A DNA stretch of 64,000 bases from Jiella flava (GTDB lineage: Bacteria; Pseudomonadota; Alphaproteobacteria; Rhizobiales; Rhizobiaceae), in contig NZ_JAFMPP010000006.1 of assembly GCF_017349315.1 (NCBI RefSeq), forward strand, positions 186,001 to 250,000, given 5' to 3'. Shown one piece after another: positions 56,931-64,000 of this stretch (within the stretch, counting starts at the first letter, position 1; each line of letters opens with the position of its first letter). The notes below the pieces were generated by a model that did no database searches, was not told where the DNA came from, and saw only the letters and a list, made by a program, of their open reading frames with translations. The translations under genes and the position numbers were made by a program.

Positions 56931-58727
56931 TCAAACGAATTTCGCGATCGCCGCATCGCTGATGCGAAAGCTGACCTCCTGACCGCCGCGATAGTGATCC
57001 GCGGCGACACTGCCAGCGACATGCAGCGGCTGTGACTGATCAGACCGGAGAAGATCACCAAGAGCGCTACCGGCCGCCTTGAAGGCGATGGCACGGATCA
57101 TGGCCCCGTCTTCACCGCGCAGCCGAACCGCCACATGGCCATTGCCGACAATTCGCGCGTCGACGACGCGGTGTCGCGCGACGGCAAGAACCGGCGTGTC
57201 ATGGCCGGAGCCGAAGGGCCCGGCCTTTTCCAACATCTCGTAGAGCGACACGGTCAGTCCGGCGGCACTCACGGCGGCATCAATCTTCAGACCGTCCGCC
57301 GCGCGGGCGGATGCGAAGTCGTCGGCCGCCGCCGCTTCAAGATGCGAACGCAGCTCGCCTAATCGCTCGCGCCGAACCGTCAGGCCTGCGGCCATCATAT
57401 GCCCGCCGCCCTTTTCCGCGATGCCGAGCTCGACCGCCGCGCGCACCATGCGCCCAAGGTCAATCCCCGCCACCGAGCGACCGGAGCCTGTGCCTTTACC
57501 ATGATCGTCCAAGGCGATGGCGAAGGCCGGCCGGCGATAACGCTCCTTCAGCCTGGCCGCGATCAGTCCGACGATGCCGGGATGCCAGTTGGAAGAGGCG
57601 GCGACCAGCACCGGCGGCCCCTCGCCCTGACCGATCTCGGCGGCGATCTCCGCATCGGCTTCGGCCAGCATGCGCGCCTCCATCGCCTGGCGCTCGGCAT
57701 TCAACATGTCGAGGCGCTCGGCGATGGCGTCGGCCGCCGTCGCATCGTCGAGGCAGAGAAGCCGGCTGCCGAGCGACGCATCGCCGATCCGTCCGCCGGC
57801 ATTGATGCGCGGACCGAGCAGAAAGCCGAGGTGCCCGGACCGCACCGGGCCGGATAGGCGGGCAATCCGGCAGAGCGCGGCAAGGCCGGGATTCTCGTTG
57901 CGTCGCATCACCGACAGGCCCTGGACCACAAAAGCGCGGTTAAGCCCCTTGAGCGGAACGACATCGCACACCGTCGCCAGCGCCACGAGGTCGAGAAGGC
58001 GCATGAGATCGGGCGGTTGGACAGTGATAGCGGGATTGGCGCTTAGCAGCCTGCGCGTCGCGACCAGTGCCATGAAGACGACGCCGGCCGCGGCAAGATG
58101 GCCAAGGCCCGACAGATCGTCCTGACGATTTGGATTGACCAGCGCGACGACATCGGGGATCGCCGCGCCCGTCTGGTGATGGTCGAGCACCACGACGTCG
58201 AGGCCTAGACGTCGCGCCTGGGAGGCGGTGTCAAAACTCGCCGTTCCGCAATCGACCGTGACGAGCAACGTCGCGCCGCTTTCCGCCAGTTCGATGATGG
58301 CTTGCGGATTGGGACCATAGCCCTCAGTGATTCGATCGGGGATACGGATTATCGGGTCGAGCCCGTAATGGGCAAGGAAGCGCCACAGGAGCGCCGCGGA
58401 CGCGGCCCCGTCGACATCGTAGTCGCCAAAGATCGCAATCGTCTCCCGCCGCCGCACAGCCTCGGCAAGGCGGACGGCGGCCACGTCCATATCGGTGATC
58501 GCCGACGGATCGGGCATTTCGCTGCGCAGCTTCGGCTCTAAGAAGCGTTCAGACATGTCGGCGGTGACGCCGCGCGCCGACAGCACCCGGGCAACGATAT
58601 CAGACAGGCCGAGCTTTTGTGCCATCGCCAGCGCCTGGGCTTCGGCACGCAGGTCGAGGGCGCTGATCCAGCGCCGGCCGGACACCGAGGTTTCGACCCC
58701 TAGAAACGCTTTACCGGCTGCAGCCAT
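56931..58727 (-). CDS. recJ: Single-stranded-DNA-specific exonuclease RecJ
   Basis: A 598-residue 5'-3' exonuclease of the DHH family acting in RecF-pathway recombination, mismatch and base excision repair. Metal-binding motifs are FGDYDVDGAAS, VDCGTASF, VLDHHQTG and the DHHA1 region GKGTGSGRSVAGIDLGRM and GGGHMMAAGL. Length is normal for the family. It is the last gene in the order hom, glpX, recJ on the minus strand, as in many rhizobia. Confidence 0.96.
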   Translation of the reverse strand: MAAAGKAFLGVETSVSGRRWISALDLRAEAQALAMAQKLGLSDIVARVLSARGVTADMSERFLEPKLRSEMPDPSAITDMDVAAVRLAEAVRRRETIAIFGDYDVDGAASAALLWRFLAHYGLDPIIRIPDRITEGYGPNPQAIIELAESGATLLVTVDCGTASFDTASQARRLGLDVVVLDHHQTGAAIPDVVALVNPNRQDDLSGLGHLAAAGVVFMALVATRRLLSANPAITVQPPDLMRLLDLVALATVCDVVPLKGLNRAFVVQGLSVMRRNENPGLAALCRIARLSGPVRSGHLGFLLGPRINAGGRIGDASLGSRLLCLDDATAADAIAERLDMLNAERQAMEARMLAEADAEIAAEIGQGEGPPVLVAASSNWHPGIVGLIAARLKERYRRPAFAIALDDHGKGTGSGRSVAGIDLGRMVRAAVELGIAEKGGGHMMAAGLTVRRERLGELRSHLEAAAADDFASARAADGLKIDAAVSAAGLTVSLYEMLEKAGPFGSGHDTPVLAVARHRVVDARIVGNGHVAVRLRGEDGAMIRAIAFKAAGSALGDLLRSDQSQPLHVAGSVAADHYRGGQEVSFRISDAAIAKFV

Positions 58728-58908
58728 TGGCTCTCGTCATTGCCATTCCGTCCGTGAAAAATGGGGTGTTCGAAACATTCGCCGGCGTCCAATGCGTCCG
58801 GCCGACGGCGCGGGAAGTTTCCCCACTTCCGTCGTCATGTCAGCATCGCACAGGTCGCCATCCGACCGAAGGGATATCCCGGGCCGCTCCGGTGACGAGC
58901 ACCGCCGT

Positions 58909-59892
58909 TCAGACGTCGTCGCCAAGATGGTGATGGGCACGGATCTCGCGGATCGTCTTGGAGAAGGAGCGCATCAGCAAGGTATGGGTCGTCACCCGCC
59001 CCTGATAGAAGCGCACGCCGTCGAGCAGATTGCCGTCGGTCACTCCGGTCGCCGCGAAGGCAACGTCGCCCGAAGCCATCTCCTCGGTCGTGTAGATCTT
59101 GTCCGGATCGCCGACGCCCATACGCTCGGCCCGCATCCGCTTGTCGATGGTGTTGAGCTGCAGCCGCCCCTGCATCTGGCCGCCGGTGCAGCGCAGGGCG
59201 GCTGCGGCCAGAACGCCCTCCGGCGCCCCGCCGATCCCCATATAGATGTCGATGCCGGTTTCTTCCGGATCGGTGGTGTGGATCACGCCGGCAACATCGC
59301 CATCGCCGATCAGCCGCACCGCTGCGCCGGCTTCGCGCACGGCCGCAATCAGCTGGGCGTGGCGCGGGCGATCGAGAATGCAGGCGGTCAGATCCGTGAT
59401 CTTCACGCCTTTGGCCTCCGCGAGAGCGCTGAGATTGGCTTCAGGCGAGGCGGCGAGGTCGACGATGCCCTTTGGATAGCCGGGCCCGATGGCGATCTTT
59501 TCCATATAGACGTCCGGCGCCTGCAGCAGGCTGCCATTTTCGGCCATGGCCACCACGGCCAGCGAATTCGGCAGGTTCTTGGCGCAGACCGTGGTACCTT
59601 CGAGCGGATCGAGGGCGATATCGACCTTCAACCCGCCGAGCCCGACCTTTTCGCCGATGTAAAGCATCGGCGCCTCGTCGCGCTCGCCTTCGCCGACCAC
59701 CACGGTGCCGTCGATGGCGATCTGGTTCAGCGCCGAGCGCATGGCGTCAACGGCGGCCTGATCGGCGGCCTTTTCGTCGCCTCGGCCGCGCAACCGCGCC
59801 GCAGCGATCGCCGCCTGTTCGGTGACCCGGGCCAGTTCGAGCGACAGAATGCGGCTGAGATTGTCGTCTTGATCGCCGATCGCCTGGATCAT
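58909..59892 (-). CDS. glpX: Fructose-1,6-bisphosphatase class II
   Basis: A 327-residue class II enzyme of gluconeogenesis that hydrolyses fructose 1,6-bisphosphate. Motifs are AAVDAMRSALNQIAIDGTVVVGEGERDEAP (seen in pieces: AAVDAMR, GTVVVGEGERDEAP), DIALDPLEGTT with the metal ligands, and GIGGAPEGVLAAAALRC. The ATG at 59892 gives the usual N-terminus. It lies between recJ and hom with about 180 and 300 bases on either side, so co-transcription is possible but not shown. Confidence 0.96.
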   Translation of the reverse strand: MIQAIGDQDDNLSRILSLELARVTEQAAIAAARLRGRGDEKAADQAAVDAMRSALNQIAIDGTVVVGEGERDEAPMLYIGEKVGLGGLKVDIALDPLEGTTVCAKNLPNSLAVVAMAENGSLLQAPDVYMEKIAIGPGYPKGIVDLAASPEANLSALAEAKGVKITDLTACILDRPRHAQLIAAVREAGAAVRLIGDGDVAGVIHTTDPEETGIDIYMGIGGAPEGVLAAAALRCTGGQMQGRLQLNTIDKRMRAERMGVGDPDKIYTTEEMASGDVAFAATGVTDGNLLDGVRFYQGRVTTHTLLMRSFSKTIREIRAHHHLGDDV

Positions 59893-60188
59893 TGCCTCGT
59901 TTCCCCTGCCGCTTTTCCATTTCGAGCGATGGCGCCGCCCGCGCCGAGTCCGCTATTGGAGCCTTCCTATAGCGGATTTTCGCCGACGTCATCGCTCCAA
60001 GATACAGCTAGGCCGGCGCCCAAGGCCATGTGCAACCTTGATCGCCAGCCACCGATATGCCGCGGCTGCATGTCCGTCCGATGTCAGCCAGCGGCGTTTT
60101 TCGAGAGGCGGAAGACGCTCTCAGTGGCGTCGCCGCGAGCCACCGTCATCGGCCAAGCTGCGGCCTTCCGCCGATCGCCGGTGTACGC

Positions 60189-61493
60189 TCAGTCGAGATC
60201 TTCGATGCGAATCATCTGCGGCTCGCCGCTCAGATGACCGTCCTTCGACAAGGCGCCGAGCGCGGCGCGAATCGCCGCTTCCGTTGTCTCATGCGTGACG
60301 AGCACGACGGGTGCGGTTCCCTCGCCTTTCTGGCGATCGGCCTTGCGCTGAACGATCGACTCCAGCGAAATGCCGTTTTCGGCCATGCGGTTGGCGATCG
60401 AGGCAAAGGCGCCGACCCGGTCGAAGACCGAGAGACGGATGTAATAGCCGCCCTCATGCGCCCGCATCCGAGCCCGGACATAGGGCTGCAAACGCGACGG
60501 CGGCAGGCCGAGCGTCGGCGGAACGAAGCCACCGGCGACATCCATGATGTCGGAGAGGACGGCCGAGGCCGTCGCCGAACCACCGGCTCCCGGGCCGGCC
60601 AAAAGGATCGAGCCGAGCAGATCGCTGTCGACGGCGACGGCATTGGTGACGCCGTCGACTTGCGCCAGCGCCGAGCGCGCCGGAATCATCGCCGGATGCA
60701 CCCGTTGCTCGGTGCCGCTGTCGGTGCGCAACGAAACGGCGAGCAGCTTGATGCGATAGCCGAGTTCGGCGGCGGCGTTGATGTCGTCGACGGTGATCTT
60801 CGAGATGCCTTCGACGAAGATGCTCTCCAGCGAAATCTCGGTGCCGAAGGCAAGCGAAGTCAGGATCGCCAGCTTGTGAGCGGCATCGAAGCCGCCGATG
60901 TCGAAGGTCGGATCAGCCTCCGCGTAGCCGAGATCCTGGGCGTCCTTCAGGCAGGAATCGAAGGTCAGGCCCTCCTTCTCCATGCGGGTCAGCATGTAGT
61001 TGCAGGTGCCGTTCAAGATGCCGTACACGCGCGAGACCTCGTTGCCCGAGAGCGCCTCGCGCATCGTCTTGATAATCGGAATGCCGCCAGCGACCGCCGC
61101 CTCGAACAGGATCTCGGTGCCGTTCCCTGCCGCCAAACGGGCAAGCGCGACGCCGTGATGGGCGAGCAGCGCCTTGTTGGCGGTGACCACCGGAATGCCA
61201 CGCTGCAAGGCTGCTTCGACCGCCTCACGAGCGACGCCGTCGGACCCGCCGATCAATTCGACGAAGGCGTCGATCTCGCCCTCACGGGCGAGCGCGACCG
61301 GATCGTCGAACCACGCCATACCGGCGGTGTCGAAGCCGCGACTCTTCTCCCGTCTGCGGGCAGACAACGCGGTGACGGTCAGCTTGCGACCGACGCGCTC
61401 GGCGAGGAGATCGCTCTTGCGCTCGATCAGCTGCGCCACATTGGCGCCGACGGTGCCGAGCCCGGCGATGCCGAGCCGCAATTCGCTTTTCAT
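60189..61493 (-). CDS. hom: Homoserine dehydrogenase
   Basis: A 434-residue NAD(P)-dependent enzyme for methionine and threonine synthesis. The NAD loop is GIAGLGTVGANVA (about residues 8-20), the catalytic region has NGTCNYMLTRM and GYAEADPTFDIGGFDAAHKL, and a C-terminal ACT domain starts at about 350 (YYIRLSVFDRVGAFASIANRM), probably for threonine feedback. I chose the ATG at 61493 (MKSELRLGIAG); the open frame upstream reads through unconserved sequence and the end of alaC. It lies 40 bases after alaC on the same strand, so they probably form an operon. Confidence 0.96.
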   Translation of the reverse strand: MKSELRLGIAGLGTVGANVAQLIERKSDLLAERVGRKLTVTALSARRREKSRGFDTAGMAWFDDPVALAREGEIDAFVELIGGSDGVAREAVEAALQRGIPVVTANKALLAHHGVALARLAAGNGTEILFEAAVAGGIPIIKTMREALSGNEVSRVYGILNGTCNYMLTRMEKEGLTFDSCLKDAQDLGYAEADPTFDIGGFDAAHKLAILTSLAFGTEISLESIFVEGISKITVDDINAAAELGYRIKLLAVSLRTDSGTEQRVHPAMIPARSALAQVDGVTNAVAVDSDLLGSILLAGPGAGGSATASAVLSDIMDVAGGFVPPTLGLPPSRLQPYVRARMRAHEGGYYIRLSVFDRVGAFASIANRMAENGISLESIVQRKADRQKGEGTAPVVLVTHETTEAAIRAALGALSKDGHLSGEPQMIRIEDLD

Positions 61494-61533
61494 GACAGTC
61501 TCGTCGTCTTTACAAGAAAGGGGTGCGCGCCGC

Positions 61534-62751
61534 TCAGGACCGAGCGTGCAGCGAGACGACGTTCTGCCTGTCTTCGCCGCCGGTGGCAAGAAACCGGCGA
61601 AGATTGCGCGCCGCCTGACGGATTCGATGCTCGTTCTCGACCAGCGCGATACGAACATGGTCATCCCCATGCTCGCCGAAACCGATGCCCGGCGCGACGG
61701 CGACCTCGGCCTTCTCGATCAACAGCTTGGAAAATTCCAGCGAGCCGAGATGGCGATAGGTCGGTGGAATCGGCGCCCAAGCAAACATCGTCGACGCCGG
61801 CGGCGGTACGTCCCAACCGGCGCGGCCGAAGGAGTCGACCAAGACGTCGCGGCGCTTGCGATAGATCGCCCGCACTTCGCCGATCGCGTTGTCGCCCGCG
61901 TTCAAGGCCGCGGTCGCCGCCACCTGGATCGGCGTGAAGGCGCCATAGTCGAGATAGGATTTGACCCGGGCGAGCGCCGCCAGGAGCCGCTCGTTGCCGA
62001 CGGCAAAGCCGATCCGCCAGCCGGGCATGGAGAAGGTCTTCGACATCGAGGTGAATTCGACGGCGACGTCCATCGCCCCCTCAACCTGCAGGATAGAGGG
62101 CGGCGGCACCTCGTCGAAATAGATCTCGGCATAAGCCAGATCGGAGAGGACGACGACCTCGTTCTTGCGCGCGAAATCGACGATCTCGCGATAAAAATCG
62201 AGATCGGCGCAATAGGCCGTCGGATTGGACGGGTAGTTCAAAATGATGGCGATCGGCTTCGGGATCGAATGCCGGACGGCACGATCGATGGCGGTGAAGA
62301 AGTCGGCATCGGGTTTGGCGGGAATTGCCCGGATCGTGCCGCCGGCCATCAGGAAGCCGAAGGCGTGGATCGGATAGGTCGGGTTCGGGCACAGCACCAC
62401 GTCGCCCGGCGCGGTGATCGCCTGCGCCATATTGGCGAAGCCTTCCTTCGAGCCGAGGGTCGCGACGATCTGGGTGGCCGGATTGAGCTTCACGCCGAAG
62501 CGGCGCTCGTAATAGCCGGCCTGGGCGCGACGCAGCCCGGCGATGCCCTTGGAGGCCGAATAGCGGTGGGTGCGCGAATCCTGAATGACCTCGCACATCT
62601 TGTCGACGACGAATTGCGGCGTCGGCAGGTCCGGATTGCCCATGCCGAGGTCGATGATATCGGCACCGCCGGCCCGCGCCGAGGCCTTTAGGCGATTGAC
62701 TTCTTCAAAGACGTAAGGCGGCAAGCGCCGGACTTTGTGAAATTCTTCCAT
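61534..62751 (-). CDS. alaC: Class I/II aminotransferase, AlaC / LL-diaminopimelate-aminotransferase type
   Basis: A 405-residue PLP enzyme. The PLP lysine is in SMSKTFSMPGWRIGF, the N-terminal substrate region has IIDLGMGNPDLPTP, and LNYPSNPTAYCADLDFY binds the cofactor phosphate and ring. In rhizobia this orthologue precedes hom and is annotated as alanine-synthesising or LL-diaminopimelate aminotransferase; sequence alone does not decide. I chose the ATG at 62751 (MEEFHKVRRLP), with GGAGG 9 bases upstream. Link with hom suggests amino-acid synthesis. Confidence 0.87.
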   Translation of the reverse strand: MEEFHKVRRLPPYVFEEVNRLKASARAGGADIIDLGMGNPDLPTPQFVVDKMCEVIQDSRTHRYSASKGIAGLRRAQAGYYERRFGVKLNPATQIVATLGSKEGFANMAQAITAPGDVVLCPNPTYPIHAFGFLMAGGTIRAIPAKPDADFFTAIDRAVRHSIPKPIAIILNYPSNPTAYCADLDFYREIVDFARKNEVVVLSDLAYAEIYFDEVPPPSILQVEGAMDVAVEFTSMSKTFSMPGWRIGFAVGNERLLAALARVKSYLDYGAFTPIQVAATAALNAGDNAIGEVRAIYRKRRDVLVDSFGRAGWDVPPPASTMFAWAPIPPTYRHLGSLEFSKLLIEKAEVAVAPGIGFGEHGDDHVRIALVENEHRIRQAARNLRRFLATGGEDRQNVVSLHARS

Positions 62752-62810
62752 GGTTCTCGTCCTCCGGCACCATGCCGGGAATGTCATCGAAAGATGAGGC
62801 CTGCTGGTCT

Positions 62811-63266
62811 TTATTGGCCCGATTCGATCTGGCGCAGCACCTCGTCGGGCGATTGGCTGGGCTTGGCCTTCGTGCCGACATTGGTCTGCGTGGTGCTCGG
62901 CTTTTGCGCCATGACCTTCTTCACCTCGGCAAGCTGCTGGCGCCGCAGCCGCTTCAAGCGAGCAATCTCCGCCTGATAGCTGCGCGACGAAGTTGCGCCC
63001 TTGCGGCGGGCGGCGATCGCTTCGGCGCGGCTGAGCCCAGCCTTCACCGTCGCATCGGAAAGCTGGGGCGCGGCGGCGTTCGGATAGGCGCCGAGCAGCG
63101 GATAGCCATCCGGGCCAAGCCGCTGACCGGATCGACCGTCCGGCGGCACGCGCTGGAAACTCGCGGCCTGCATCGCGCCTGTGCGCTCGTCGGCCGACTG
63201 ACAGCCGGCGACCACGACGGCGAGCGTCGCAAGAGCCAGAGCGCGGGCTGCAATCGCACCAGTCAT
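62811..63266 (-). CDS. Small lipoprotein of unknown function
   Basis: A 151-residue protein. A lipoprotein signal peptide (ALALATLAVVVAGC) is followed by a soluble region. A Gly/Pro segment (GQRLGPDGYPLLGAYPNAAAPQ) precedes a strongly basic coiled-coil-like part (EAIAARRKGATSSRSYQAEIARLKRLRRQQ in pieces) and a polar tail. Similar short lipoproteins are common between alaC and phaC in Hyphomicrobiales, as I recall. I chose the ATG at 63266, which starts the signal peptide. It is co-directional with alaC and 59 bases from it. Confidence 0.75.
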   Translation of the reverse strand: MTGAIAARALALATLAVVVAGCQSADERTGAMQAASFQRVPPDGRSGQRLGPDGYPLLGAYPNAAAPQLSDATVKAGLSRAEAIAARRKGATSSRSYQAEIARLKRLRRQQLAEVKKVMAQKPSTTQTNVGTKAKPSQSPDEVLRQIESGQ

Positions 63267-63613
63267 TCCGTCACGCCTTTCCCATCCGGCGACCACCAGC
63301 CCCGCGTTTCCGATCGGGATACCGGGACTGACATGATCGTCCGACGAAATCCTTTACGGCAACGAAAGCCGGCGGGCACCCCCCACCGAAACCGAAGAAT
63401 AGCTCCAATGCCTTGGTCGACACTGGCGGCCCGCTTCAAATCGGCAACGCCTGTGTCATATCCTACGGCAACGGCATTTACAAAGAAGAGAGCGTTCGTT
63501 TCATGTCGCGGTGGCAAGAAATCCCGCGCCGGCTCGAACACCAAGCTCGCACGACGGGAGCGCTGCGCCGATCAAGGCCGCTGACGAACTCGCACCAGGG
63601 AGGAAAACGCATC
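63267..63613. other. Divergent intergenic region between the lipoprotein gene and phaC
   Basis: About 347 bases without a credible gene. The right end holds the phaC ribosome-binding site (GGGAGGA about 9 bases before the ATG). I saw no strong hairpin, repeat copy or clear promoter hexamers. Confidence 0.5.
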
Positions 63614-64000
63614 GATGTCGACCAAGGCAAACAAACCGGACGCCGACAGTTTTGAGGGCCCGGCAGCGGACGAGTTCATGGTGAAGGACCCGGAGGCCTT
63701 CGCCCGCAACATGGCGCGCATGCTGGAACAGATCGGCAAGGCGGCCGCGGCCTGGGTTGCCCCGCGCGAAAAGGGCGAGTTCGTCGATGGCGGCCCGGTG
63801 CAGATGTCCGAAATCGTCCGCACGCTCTCGCGGGTCTCGGAATATTGGATGACCGATCCGGCCCGTGCGATGGAGGCACAGACCAATCTTTTCGCCAGCT
63901 ACCTGTCGGTCTGGAGCAATTCGATCCGGCGCCTGGCGGGTGAAGATGCGATGCATCCGGTCGATTCCGACAAGGGCGACAAGCGCTTCGCCGGCGAGGA
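63614..64000 (+). CDS. phaC: Class I poly(3-hydroxyalkanoate) synthase (N-terminal part; continues past window)
   Basis: The first 129 codons of a PHA synthase that polymerises 3-hydroxyacyl-CoA into storage granules. The N-terminal domain signature is visible: FAxNMARMLEQIGKAAAAW, the YWMTDPARAMEAQTNLF stretch, YLSVWSNSIRRLAGED, and KGDKRFAGEE near the end, which leads into the conserved W motif in known proteins. The catalytic Cys-Asp-His lie beyond the window. GGGAGGA precedes the ATG at good distance. Confidence 0.92.

Noticed and set aside
1-64000. CRISPR arrays, insertion sequences, prophage genes, tRNA genes
   Set aside because: No regularly spaced repeats with spacers, no transposase or integrase motifs, and no cloverleaf with TTCGA-type T-loop and CCA-end context were recognised by reading.

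Overview
The window is a GC-rich (roughly 64-65 percent by eye) stretch of bacterial chromosome from an alphaproteobacterium, most likely of the order Hyphomicrobiales (Rhizobiales). The evidence is gene content and order: cckA, recA-alaS-icd, the block argS-SPOR-nagZ-tatABC-serS-surE-pcm-nlpD, dgt-erpA-xthA, an ExoR homologue, alaC-hom-glpX-recJ, and a class I poly-hydroxyalkanoate synthase beside alaC. A dispersed palindromic repeat that looks like the rhizobial RIME1 element is also present. I cannot name the genus.

Layout. 1-3066: start of murI (cut by the window edge), an overlapping TrmJ-type RNA methyltransferase, then icd. 3287-7259: alaS and recA (minus). 7413-9301: a psuK-psuG pseudouridine catabolism pair. 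9349-14049: the cell-cycle kinase cckA and a divergent orphan FliO-domain membrane protein with a very long Pro/Ala-rich tail. 14350-26776 (all minus): nlpD, pcm, surE, serS, tatC, tatB, tatA, an orphan ABC-transporter ATPase where scpAB would be expected, nagZ, a SPOR protein (probable FtsN equivalent) and argS. 26945-34362: dgt, erpA, xthA, exoR, ilvD, a FadL-type porin and an AT-rich intergenic island. 34363-48543 (all minus): a tightly overlapped division and cell-wall cluster in the order mraZ, rsmH, ftsL, ftsI, murE, murF, mraY, murD, ftsW, a 47-residue membrane peptide, murG, murC, murB. The cluster stops at murB: ddl, ftsQ, ftsA and ftsZ do not follow. 49056-53441: RNase P RNA and peptidoglycan or envelope genes (amiD-like amidase, djlA-like protein, GH25 lysozyme, MltB-type transglycosylase). 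53442-56755: a lower-GC quorum-sensing locus (luxR, luxI, an unrecognised 103-residue gene, an XRE regulator). 56931-62751: recJ, glpX, hom, alaC (minus). 62811-64000: a small lipoprotein and the start of phaC.

Most of the window is housekeeping and envelope biology: peptidoglycan precursor synthesis and division (dcw cluster), remodelling (NlpD, NagZ, SPOR protein, amidase, GH25, MltB), and Tat export. The accessory part is the acyl-HSL locus at 53.4-56.8 kb. Its AHL synthase is followed after 3 bases by an unknown small gene and then by an XRE regulator. Two opposed repeat copies lie between luxR and luxI. This is the best candidate for something not yet described. The repeat family has six copies, one of which supplies the stop codon of the SPOR gene. 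No transposase, CRISPR array, tRNA gene or prophage was recognised.
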